Part shown: positions 34,962-42,621 of the stretch, piece by piece
Position numbering within the stretch: the first letter of the stretch is position 1
Layout of the letters: each line of letters opens with the position of its first letter
DNA from: an uncultured Prevotellaceae bacterium
GTDB taxonomy: Bacteria; Bacteroidota; Bacteroidia; Bacteroidales; Bacteroidaceae
Direction of reading: 5' to 3'
NCBI GenBank assembly: GCA_902771785.1
Contig: CACXYH010000005.1
Location: 1-64,000 of the forward strand
DNA: 64,000 nucleotides
Translations under genes and position numbers: made by a program
The notes under the pieces: generated by a model
Told to the model about the DNA's origin: nothing
Seen by the model: the letters and a program-made list of their open reading frames with translations, nothing else
Databases searched by the model: none

Positions 34962-34969
34962 TAACTTTG
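34962..34969 (+). promoter_or_regulatory. -7 box of the kinase-nucleotidyltransferase fusion gene
   Basis: TAACTTTG, 29 nt before the ATG at 34999. Confidence 0.75.
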
Positions 34970-34998
34970 CATACAAAACAACTAAATATTAAAACAAT

Positions 34999-36939
34999 AT
35001 GATAAAATTATTTGTTCCTGGACGTCTATGCCTTTTTGGTGAACACACCGACTGGGCCGGTCACTATCGTACAATGAATGCCGATATTGCCCCTGGTGCT
35101 GCCATCGTGACTGGCATTGAGCAGGGCATTTATGCTGAAGTTGATAAGTCTTCCTTATTTGAAGTGCAAAGCACGGCATCGGAGTTGACTGGCGAGTGGC
35201 AAGACTTTGCCTGCCGAATGGACGAGCAGGAACTGAAACGCATCGCAAAGAGCGGTTCGTTCTTCTGCTATTGTGCTGGTGTGGCTTCCTATATGCTTGA
35301 GTGGTACAAGGTTGGTGGTGTGCGCATCAAGATTACCGATATGACCTTACCCATCAAGAGCGGACTGTCGTCGAGTGCTGCCATATGTGTGCTGGTGGCT
35401 CGTGCGTTCAATCTTCTATACAATTTAAACTTGAACACCCTGGGCGAGATGAACATTGCCTACGTGGGCGAGTTGCGCACTTCCTCTCGCTGTGGTCGTC
35501 TGGACCAGGCTTGTGCCTTTGGGGTGAAGCCCAATTTGATGACGTTCGATGGCGATGAAGTGGAGGTGCAGGCACTAAACGTGAAGAAGCACCTGTACTG
35601 GGTATTTGCCGACTTGAATGGCGAGAAGAACACCATCAAGATTTTGGCCGACCTGAACAAGGGCTATCCCTTCGCATCGAATGAGATGGAACAGCGTGAG
35701 CACGACGCATTGGGAAGTTTGAACCGCGAAATGGTAGACCGCGCCATCAAGTATATGGCTGAAGGCCGTGTCGCAGAGTTGGGTGCACTGATGACTGAGG
35801 CTGAGGATTTGTTCAATAGTCACGTGGCACCCATGTCGCCAGAGGAATTGGCTGCTCCTAAGTTGCGTGCCATTCTTGCTGACGAGGTTGTGAAGTCGCT
35901 CACTTATGGAGGTAAAGGCGTAGGTTCTCATGGTGACGGTTCTGTTCAGTTCCTGGCCAAAAATGCAGAAACGCAGCAGCAACTCATTGATTATTTGTCG
36001 ACGAAAGGTATGACTGCTTATGCGCTTACCCTCAAGCCCGCCCACACCGTGCGTCGAGCTATTATTCCTGTGGCAGGTTTCGGCACCAGGCTCTATCCGG
36101 CAACGCGTGCATTGAAGAAAGAATTCTTCCCCATTCCCTGTCCCGATGGAATGGTGCGCCCCGTCATCCTCATTTTGCTCGAAGAACTTGTCAAGAGCGG
36201 TATTGAGGAAATATGCTTGGTTTTGGGTAGTGAAGAAGATAGACAGCTCTATGCAGACTTCTTCGAACGTCCACTGAGCACTGAGCATATGAGCAAGCTC
36301 AATAAGGAGAGTCAGGAATATGAAAACCACATCCTCGACATTGGCAAGCGCCTGCACTATGTTTATCAGCGCGAGAAGCGTGGTTTCGGACATGCAGTCT
36401 ATCAGGCTGCCGACTTCACACACAATGAGCCGGTACTGCTCATGCTGGGCGATACTCTCTATCGCTCAACATCGAACAAGCCCTGTGCTTTGCAGCTCAT
36501 TGAACAGTATGAACGCTACAACCGCCTCATCGTGGGACTTTATCCTGTTCCGCTCAATACTGTTAGCCATTTCGGTATCATGTCGGGCGTGTGGGAAAAC
36601 AAGGATTGCTCTGTGCTAAGTGTGTCGACGCTTTACGAGAAGCCTAAGGCCAGTTATGCTGAGGAGTTCTTGAGCGTGAAGAATAACATCACGGGCGCGA
36701 AAGAGTATTGCTCGGTGTTTGGACAGTACATACTCACACCAGAGGTGTTCCACCAGCTGGAGGCAGATATTAAAAAGGCCGATGCCGAGGGCGACCACGT
36801 ACGTGAAATCGAACTGACATCGGCACTCGAAGAGGTGCGTCAGAAGAATGGTATGATGGGTGTGCGTCTGCAGGGCGAGCGCTTCGATATGGGCAACCCT
36901 GCTGCTCTGACCGACACCATCATGCAGTACTCAAAGTAA
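34999..36939 (+). CDS. Fusion of GHMP sugar kinase and GalU-like nucleotidyltransferase
   Basis: A 646-residue two-enzyme protein. Residues 1-350 are a GHMP kinase: galactokinase-like VPGRLCLFGEHTDWAG at the start, the ATP-binding LPIKSGLSSSAA at about 118-129, and a GGKGVGSHGDGS motif near 305. Residues 353-646 are a sugar-1-phosphate nucleotidyltransferase: AIIPVAGFGTRLYPATRA, LLMLGDTLY and FDMGNPAALTD are GalU-like. Together they could turn a free sugar into a nucleotide sugar in one polypeptide (kinase, then UDP-/dTDP-sugar formation). The order is opposite to the known Fkp fucokinase fusion of Bacteroides. The sugar is unknown; galactose, arabinose or a uronate are possible. Confidence 0.85.
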   Translation: MIKLFVPGRLCLFGEHTDWAGHYRTMNADIAPGAAIVTGIEQGIYAEVDKSSLFEVQSTASELTGEWQDFACRMDEQELKRIAKSGSFFCYCAGVASYMLEWYKVGGVRIKITDMTLPIKSGLSSSAAICVLVARAFNLLYNLNLNTLGEMNIAYVGELRTSSRCGRLDQACAFGVKPNLMTFDGDEVEVQALNVKKHLYWVFADLNGEKNTIKILADLNKGYPFASNEMEQREHDALGSLNREMVDRAIKYMAEGRVAELGALMTEAEDLFNSHVAPMSPEELAAPKLRAILADEVVKSLTYGGKGVGSHGDGSVQFLAKNAETQQQLIDYLSTKGMTAYALTLKPAHTVRRAIIPVAGFGTRLYPATRALKKEFFPIPCPDGMVRPVILILLEELVKSGIEEICLVLGSEEDRQLYADFFERPLSTEHMSKLNKESQEYENHILDIGKRLHYVYQREKRGFGHAVYQAADFTHNEPVLLMLGDTLYRSTSNKPCALQLIEQYERYNRLIVGLYPVPLNTVSHFGIMSGVWENKDCSVLSVSTLYEKPKASYAEEFLSVKNNITGAKEYCSVFGQYILTPEVFHQLEADIKKADAEGDHVREIELTSALEEVRQKNGMMGVRLQGERFDMGNPAALTDTIMQYSK

Positions 36940-36947
36940 GAACTGCG

Positions 36948-39089
36948 TCAGGAACGCATACTGAGCGAGATACGCCCTCTGCGCCTGTCAACCCCTATCA
37001 CCTTGACCCAAACGTGTTGGTGAAGCTTCACCACCGTGTTTGGGTCTTTTACGTATTTATTGGCCAGTTGTGAGATGTGAACCAGACCATCCTGATGCAC
37101 GCCAATATCAACGAAGGCGCCGAAGTTGGTGATGTTGGTCACAATGCCGGGCAGCTCCATGCCTTCTTCAAGGTCCTCAACGGTCTCAATGCCTTTGGCA
37201 AACTCAAATTCTTCGAGCTGTTCGCGTGGGTCGCGGCCAGGCTTCTCGAGCTCTTTCATAATGTCGGTGAGGGTAGGGAGGCCGACTTCGCTATTGACGT
37301 ATTTCTTGATGTCGATGCGCTCACGCATCTCCTTATTACTGATCAACTCTGCTACGGTGCATCCTTGGTTCTTGGCCATCAGCTCTACTATGGCGTAACG
37401 CTCAGGGTGGACGGCACTGTTATCAAGCGGGTTTTCGCTATTCGGTATGCGCAGGAAGCCTGCACATTGTTCGAAGGCAGCAGGTCCCAGGCGTGGCACT
37501 TTCTTTAGTTGCGAACGCGAAGTGAAGGCTCCGTGTTCGCGGCGATAGTCCACGATGTTTTTAGCCAGCGTTGGCCCAAGTCCGCTCACATACTGCAGCA
37601 GGTGGCTTGAGGCCGTATTCAGGTTGACTCCCACCAAGTTGACGCAGCTCATCACCGTCTGATCGAGTTGTTGCTTCAATTTCGTTTGGTCAACGTCGTG
37701 CTGATATTGCCCCACGCCAATGCTTTTGGGGTCGATTTTCACCAGTTCGGCCAGTGGGTCCATCAGCCTTCGTCCTATGCTTACGGCTCCGCGTACGGTA
37801 ACATCCTCGTCAGGAAATTCTTCGCGGGCCACCTTTGATGCAGAGTAGACGGAGGCTCCTTCTTCGCTCACCACGAACACAGAGGGGAAGTCTTCGCCTT
37901 TTTTGAGTCCTTCAATAAAAGCTTTTGTCTCGCGGCTTGCGGTTCCGTTGCCTATTGCAATAGCCTCGATTTGGTAGTCTTTTATCATTTGTTGTATGTG
38001 GACGGAGGCTTGCATCAGCCTGTTAATAGGAGGATGGGGGAAAATGGCCTCGTGGTGTAGCAAGTTTCCTTGTGCATCGAGGCAGACGACCTTGCAACCT
38101 GTTCGAAATCCTGGGTCAATGCCCATGACCCGCTTTTGGCCTAACGGCGCGTCGAGCAGTAGTTGACGTAGATTCTCGGCAAATACGTGGATGGCTTCTT
38201 CGTCGGCCTGTTCTTTGCTCTTATTGGCAAACTCTGTTTCTATCGAGGGTTCCAACAGTCTTTTGTAGCCGTCTTCCACAGCTTGAGCCACCAGTTGCTG
38301 ACAGGGGCCGCTGCCTTTTACGTAGTTGCGCTTTAGTCTTTCAGAGCATTCTTCATCGTCGGTTTTAATGTTTACTCGCAGGATACCTTCACTTTCGCCT
38401 CGACGCATAGCCAGCAAGCGGTGGCTCGAACAGCGCTTCAGTGGCTCTTGCCAGTCGAAGTAGTCTCTATATTTGGCTGCATTGTCGGTTTCGGCCTTGC
38501 TTTTCACCACTTTTGAGGTGATAACGCCGCTGCGACGAAACGATTGTCGTACCTGCTGACGCGAGCGCTCGTCCTCGCTCATCATTTCAGCAATGATGTC
38601 CATGGCCCCTTGCAGTGCCTGGGCTACGCTTGTCACTTCGTCGGTTATATATCGTAGTGCTGCCTCCTCTGGCTCGCGCTCGCGCTGCGATAGCAGCAGC
38701 ATGGCCAACGGTTCCAGCCCCTGCTCACGAGCTACCTGTGCTCTTGTCCTGCGTTTTGGCTTGTAGGGAAGATAGATGTCCTCCAGTTCTGTTGTATCCC
38801 AGCACAGGTTAATGCGCCTCTCCAGTTCAGGTGTCATTTTTCCCAGTTCGCTGATGGTCTTTGTGATAGTCTCCTTCCTACGCTCTATTTCCTTCAGTCG
38901 GTCAAATTGCTCGCTGATGGCACCTATCTGGACCTCATCCAATCCTCCAGTCCGTTCCTTGCGATAGCGTGAGATGAAGGGTATGGTGCAGCCTTCGTTG
39001 AGTAATGCCAGCGTGCCGGCCACGTTGTGTTCCTGTAAGCCCAGCCGGTTGGCAATGAGCTTGACGTATATATTCATTTCCATGGGCAT
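36948..39089 (-). CDS. tex: Tex family RNA-binding transcription accessory protein
   Basis: A nucleic-acid-binding protein of 713 residues, related to eukaryotic Spt6, with a role in transcription or RNA decay. Parts in order: helical N-terminal domain (PFISRYRKERTGGLDE at about 35-50, the Tex signature), YqgF/RNase-H-like domain with MGIDPGFRTGCK (about 322-333), HhH motifs (NTASSHLLQYVSGLGP, KKVPRLGP) and a C-terminal S1 domain (about 640-713) with PGIVTNITNFGAFVDIGVHQ. The start ATG at 39089 lies 14 nt after msrC. Met3 or Met5 are alternative starts. Confidence 0.94.
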   Translation of the reverse strand: MPMEMNIYVKLIANRLGLQEHNVAGTLALLNEGCTIPFISRYRKERTGGLDEVQIGAISEQFDRLKEIERRKETITKTISELGKMTPELERRINLCWDTTELEDIYLPYKPKRRTRAQVAREQGLEPLAMLLLSQREREPEEAALRYITDEVTSVAQALQGAMDIIAEMMSEDERSRQQVRQSFRRSGVITSKVVKSKAETDNAAKYRDYFDWQEPLKRCSSHRLLAMRRGESEGILRVNIKTDDEECSERLKRNYVKGSGPCQQLVAQAVEDGYKRLLEPSIETEFANKSKEQADEEAIHVFAENLRQLLLDAPLGQKRVMGIDPGFRTGCKVVCLDAQGNLLHHEAIFPHPPINRLMQASVHIQQMIKDYQIEAIAIGNGTASRETKAFIEGLKKGEDFPSVFVVSEEGASVYSASKVAREEFPDEDVTVRGAVSIGRRLMDPLAELVKIDPKSIGVGQYQHDVDQTKLKQQLDQTVMSCVNLVGVNLNTASSHLLQYVSGLGPTLAKNIVDYRREHGAFTSRSQLKKVPRLGPAAFEQCAGFLRIPNSENPLDNSAVHPERYAIVELMAKNQGCTVAELISNKEMRERIDIKKYVNSEVGLPTLTDIMKELEKPGRDPREQLEEFEFAKGIETVEDLEEGMELPGIVTNITNFGAFVDIGVHQDGLVHISQLANKYVKDPNTVVKLHQHVWVKVIGVDRRRGRISLSMRS

Positions 39090-39103
39090 CGATGCTTTAT
39101 TAT

Positions 39104-39580
39104 TTATGCAGAAGTAATAGCTTGGGCAATGATGTTGGCAACCTGCTCTAAGTTCTGACGGTCGGTTTCATCGAAGGTGTTCAGCTCACGGCTGTCGATG
39201 TCGAGCACGCCTATCACCTTGTGATGAGCGTCGAAAAGCGGAACAACGATTTCTGAACGTGACTCGCTGGAGCAGGCAATGTGGCCAGGGAATTGTTCTA
39301 CATCTGGCACGACGATGGTCTGCTGCTGTTCCCAAGCCGTACCGCAGACACCTCTTCCTAAGGCAATGTGCATGCAGGCCACGGGACCTTGGAACGGACC
39401 CAGCCGCAACTCACTCTCACGAACGAGGTAGAAACCCGTCCACCACCATTGGAATGTCTGGTGGAGCAAGGCGGCAGCATTTGAGAGCACACTCATCAGC
39501 TCATGCTCACCTTCAAGAAGTGCTGCCAGCTGAGGCAGCACTTCATTGTATTGTTCTTGTTTATTCATCTTCTCATTCAT
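39104..39580 (-). CDS. msrC: Free methionine-R-sulfoxide reductase (GAF type)
   Basis: A 158-residue GAF-domain enzyme that reduces free methionine-(R)-sulfoxide. Three cysteines occur in the exact spacing of the E. coli enzyme (Cys84, Cys94, Cys118): CMHIALGRGVC gives a 10-residue step and GVCGTAW to HIACSS gives a 24-residue step. WWWTGFYLV and SEIVVPLF are family signatures. It begins right after the stop of the C1 peptidase, so the two are coupled. The true start may be the second ATG at 39568. Confidence 0.92.
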   Translation of the reverse strand: MNEKMNKQEQYNEVLPQLAALLEGEHELMSVLSNAAALLHQTFQWWWTGFYLVRESELRLGPFQGPVACMHIALGRGVCGTAWEQQQTIVVPDVEQFPGHIACSSESRSEIVVPLFDAHHKVIGVLDIDSRELNTFDETDRQNLEQVANIIAQAITSA

Positions 39581-40993
39581 TTATTCTTTCATGGTCTCAT
39601 CAGGCAGGAAGAGCGGGTCTTCTGGCATTAGCATGACGGGTTGTGTCTGATAAGCCTTCATCACCTTATCGGGCACATACTCATTGGGTACGACGAGGCG
39701 GAACATGTATTCGCGGAACCAGCGGTCGGTCATGATCAGACAACCCTTCTGTCCCCAGTCGGCTCCCCAGGAGTTCTCCACTTTCCATTTACGTGCCTTG
39801 CCCTTTGCGTCAAGGTCTACGGCAGTAAGGGTCATGGCGTGGGTGGAGCCACTGTCGAAAGTAGAGATGCGCTCGGCCTTGTTCATGCCAAAGGTGGTGC
39901 CGAAGAGTGAGCCATAGTCGAAGTTTTCGGTGTCGGCATATCCGCGTTTGCGGTCTAAGAATTTTCCTACGTCGTAGCTTGAGTACATCTTGCGCCCATC
40001 CTTGAGTGCAGCGATAGCCATCTGCTCAATGTCGTCCATGGGCAGGTTGACGTATTTCCAGTTATGTCCGTCGTAGGTGTGACGGTCATATTCCACCTCA
40101 TAGGTTTTGTAATACTCGTGGCGCGGGTCGTTCATCACCATGATGAAGGTGCCTTCGAGCTTGTGTCCTACCACTTCTTCAAAGAAGGAAAGCGGAGTGT
40201 AGTTCTTTGGCTCGCCAATCTGCTTGCCGTTCTTATCGCGGAAGGCATAGGTGAACTGCTGTACAGGTTCACCGATGGTGAGCACCAGCATGTGGTAAAT
40301 CTGTGTGAGCATGCGCGTCTTGGCCTTTTCGAGTGCCTGCTGTTTCTTGCCTTTCTGCACCATGTCGCGCAGTTGGAGGCCATACTCGCGCAGCTTCGAG
40401 GCCACCAGAGCGCGTGCTTTTGCAGTGTTGTCGGTCGAGAACGTCTCTGGCATCACCTCCTTGGGCACAAGTCCGTACTTGTCGGCCAGGTCGGCTACGC
40501 CACAGAACGTGCCGCCATCGTTGATGGGGTAGTGGAAAAAGAACTGCACGCGTTGGTCGTCGATGGGTTTTGTGCCCGTGTCGATGGCGCCTTGCAGCAT
40601 GAGGTTTGCTTTCTCAAGCTGGTCGTAGAAGAAGAGATAGGCTTGTGAGAATTCCACAGATAGTGAGTCAGTACGGCGTGCGAAGTCGCCACGCAGCACG
40701 TTCATGCCGCTAAACATCCAGCAACGTCCTGACGACTGCTGGTCGGTGATGGTCTGTTTCTTTGTCTCCACGCTGAAATAGGTGTCCAGCGCACCAGCAT
40801 TCTGTTGGTTTTTCGCCAGGTTGTCGATGGCGTTGGCGGCAATGGCATTCCTGAGGGCGCGTGTGGCCTGCGACTGTTCTTGCTGTTCATTGACGATTTC
40901 CTTCAGCATCTGCTTAGAAATGCCTCCGTTCTTTGTTTGTGCCATGACGCTCATACCGAGGGCCAGTGACAGTAAAATTGCGGTTTTCCTCAT
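39581..40993 (-). CDS. Exported C1-family cysteine aminopeptidase (bleomycin hydrolase/PepC type)
   Basis: A papain-fold peptidase of 470 residues. The catalytic Cys91 lies in QQSSGRCWMFSG, the His in STHAMTL (about 383) and the Asn in KVENSWG (about 405). This is the aminopeptidase C/bleomycin hydrolase branch. Unlike the cytoplasmic family members it has a signal peptide (about 1-18, ending MSVMAQ), so it probably acts in the periplasm or outside. First gene of the unit with msrC and tex. Confidence 0.93.
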   Translation of the reverse strand: MRKTAILLSLALGMSVMAQTKNGGISKQMLKEIVNEQQEQSQATRALRNAIAANAIDNLAKNQQNAGALDTYFSVETKKQTITDQQSSGRCWMFSGMNVLRGDFARRTDSLSVEFSQAYLFFYDQLEKANLMLQGAIDTGTKPIDDQRVQFFFHYPINDGGTFCGVADLADKYGLVPKEVMPETFSTDNTAKARALVASKLREYGLQLRDMVQKGKKQQALEKAKTRMLTQIYHMLVLTIGEPVQQFTYAFRDKNGKQIGEPKNYTPLSFFEEVVGHKLEGTFIMVMNDPRHEYYKTYEVEYDRHTYDGHNWKYVNLPMDDIEQMAIAALKDGRKMYSSYDVGKFLDRKRGYADTENFDYGSLFGTTFGMNKAERISTFDSGSTHAMTLTAVDLDAKGKARKWKVENSWGADWGQKGCLIMTDRWFREYMFRLVVPNEYVPDKVMKAYQTQPVMLMPEDPLFLPDETMKE

Positions 40994-41013
40994 GTTCTTT
41001 TAGGTTTTTGCTA

Positions 41014-41021
41014 CAAAATTA
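41014..41021 (-). promoter_or_regulatory. -7 box of the C1 peptidase-msrC-tex unit
   Basis: TAATTTTG on the minus strand, 20 nt before the start at 40993. Confidence 0.65.
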
Positions 41022-41026
41022 CAAAA

Positions 41027-41054
41027 TAATTCATAATTCGTAATTCATAATTCA
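41027..41054. repeat. Four tandem 7-bp repeats in a divergent promoter region
   Basis: TAATTCA, TAATTCG, TAATTCA, TAATTCA in a row, between two back-to-back -7 boxes. It may vary in copy number and change promoter spacing. Confidence 0.8.
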
Positions 41055-41064
41055 TAAATATTTG

Positions 41065-41072
41065 TACCTTTG
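41065..41072 (+). promoter_or_regulatory. -7 box of the M48 peptidase gene
   Basis: TACCTTTG, 39 nt before the ATG at 41112. Confidence 0.75.
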
Positions 41073-41111
41073 CAGACAGTTTTAACAATCAATTACACAC
41101 ATCAAAGAAGT

Positions 41112-41996
41112 ATGAAGTCAATCAGAGTTATTCTCCTTGCAGTAGTTTCGGTCCTTATGGTAAGCTGCGGAACTACGTCGACTGTGCCTATTACAGGGCG
41201 CAAACAGACATTGCTCGTGAACGATGAGCAGGTGCTGGGCCTTTCAAACCAGCAGTATCAGCAGTATATGCAGTCAGCCAAACCATCGACCAATGCTGCC
41301 AATACCGCAATGGTGAAGCGTGTCGGCCAGAACTTGGCAAATGCTGTGGTAAGTTATCTGAACCAGAACGGCTTAGGTGCTGAAGTGGCCAATTATAAGT
41401 GGGAATTCAATCTGGTGCAGAGCAATGAGGTGAATGCCTGGTGCCTGCCTGGAGGAAAGATTGTGGTTTATGAGGGCATTCTTCCCGTTACTCAGAACGA
41501 GGCTTCGTTGGCTATCGTGCTGGGCCATGAGATAGCACATGCTGTTGCGAAACACTCGGCCGAGAGACTGAGCAACGAATACAAGAACCAGTATGGAACA
41601 CAAATCCTTGGAGCTGTGCTTCAGGGTGCCGGCGCCAGCGAAGGCTTACAGCAGATTATCTCACTGGGCACTCAGGTGGGTGGTTCTATCTGGACTTCTG
41701 GATTCTCACGCAAGCAAGAGAGTGAGGCCGACCACATGGGCTTGGTTTTCGCAGCGATGGCAGGCTATGATCCTGAAGTGGCCGTCACCTTCTGGCAGCG
41801 CATGGCCGCACAGGGAACCGGCAGCTCGTCAATCTTCAGCGACCACCCCTCTGATGCTAAGCGCATACAGGACATTCAGGGATGGCTGCCCGAAGCCAAG
41901 AAGTACTATGTGCCGAAGGTGACCACTACCACCTCGACCAAGAAGACCACGACGAAGAAGACCACGACGAAGAAAAAGACTACCAAGAAGAAATAA
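41112..41996 (+). CDS. M48-family metallopeptidase lipoprotein
   Basis: A 294-residue zinc peptidase. The lipoprotein signal ends in LMVSC with lipidation at Cys19. The zinc motif HEIAHAVAKH gives His139, Glu140 and His143, and the third ligand is the Glu of ESEADHMG (about 214). The family includes LoiP/YcaL and BepA, which degrade misfolded outer-membrane proteins. The C-terminus is a tail of about 25 residues made of Thr and Lys repeats (KKTTTKK), encoded by a short imperfect DNA repeat. The last 17 bp overlap the convergent aat gene. An upstream in-frame codon at 41070 lies inside the promoter. Confidence 0.92.
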   Translation: MKSIRVILLAVVSVLMVSCGTTSTVPITGRKQTLLVNDEQVLGLSNQQYQQYMQSAKPSTNAANTAMVKRVGQNLANAVVSYLNQNGLGAEVANYKWEFNLVQSNEVNAWCLPGGKIVVYEGILPVTQNEASLAIVLGHEIAHAVAKHSAERLSNEYKNQYGTQILGAVLQGAGASEGLQQIISLGTQVGGSIWTSGFSRKQESEADHMGLVFAAMAGYDPEVAVTFWQRMAAQGTGSSSIFSDHPSDAKRIQDIQGWLPEAKKYYVPKVTTTTSTKKTTTKKTTTKKKTTKKK

Positions 41997-42621
41997 TCTT
42001 CATGTACTCATCGTAAGCTATGAACCGCCCGCCCATTGACTTGAGGTGGGCGGTTTCAAATTGGCAGTCGATGAGCGTGCCGCCCCTCTGTTGCATGGTA
42101 CGAGCCAGATGGATAAGCGCCAGCTTTGAGCCGCTGGGCACCAGCGAGAACATGCTTTCGCCAAAGAAGGCCTTGCCAATGTTCACACCATAGAGTCCGC
42201 CCACGAGGCGCTCGTCTTCCCATACCTCGACGCTGGCAGCAAATCCTTGATCGTGAAGCCTGGTATAGGCTTCCATCATGTCAGGTCCCAGCCAGGCATA
42301 GTCCTCTTCAATGCGCAGCTCGCCGCAGAGACGGATGACGCGTTCGAAGTCTTCGTTGATACTTAGCCTATACTTTTTCTTATTTAATAAGGTACGCATA
42401 GAGTGACTGACGTGAATCTCATTGGGGAAAATCACGAAGCGCTGCATAGGGCAGTACCATACAGGTCCGTCATAGCGAAAAGCGTACCATGGGAATATCC
42501 CGTTCTGATAGGCCAGGAGCAGACGGTCTACGCTCAGGTCGCCACCTACGGCTATGCATCCGTCTTCTTCGCCTAAGTGTGGGTCTGGAAACCAAAGGTC
42601 ATCATCTAATCTATAAACCAT
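41980..42621 (-). CDS. aat: Leucyl/phenylalanyl-tRNA-protein transferase
   Basis: Adds Leu or Phe to proteins with N-terminal Arg or Lys, marking them for ClpS/ClpAP. The 213-residue protein shows LWFPDPHLGEEDGCIAVGGDLS at the start (in parts: FPDPHLGEEDG, AVGGDLS), FPWYAF, YCPMQRFVIFP and GESMFSLVPSGSKLAL. It overlaps the end of clpA by 11 nt, as third gene of clpS-clpA-aat. Its own 3' end overlaps the convergent M48 gene by 17 bp in coding sequence. Confidence 0.96.
   Translation of the reverse strand: MVYRLDDDLWFPDPHLGEEDGCIAVGGDLSVDRLLLAYQNGIFPWYAFRYDGPVWYCPMQRFVIFPNEIHVSHSMRTLLNKKKYRLSINEDFERVIRLCGELRIEEDYAWLGPDMMEAYTRLHDQGFAASVEVWEDERLVGGLYGVNIGKAFFGESMFSLVPSGSKLALIHLARTMQQRGGTLIDCQFETAHLKSMGGRFIAYDEYMKIISSW

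Noticed and set aside
34812..34976. 55-residue N-terminal extension of the ECF sigma factor
   Set aside because: It crosses the minus-strand -7 box at 34901, and the family starts close to the sigma-2 region.
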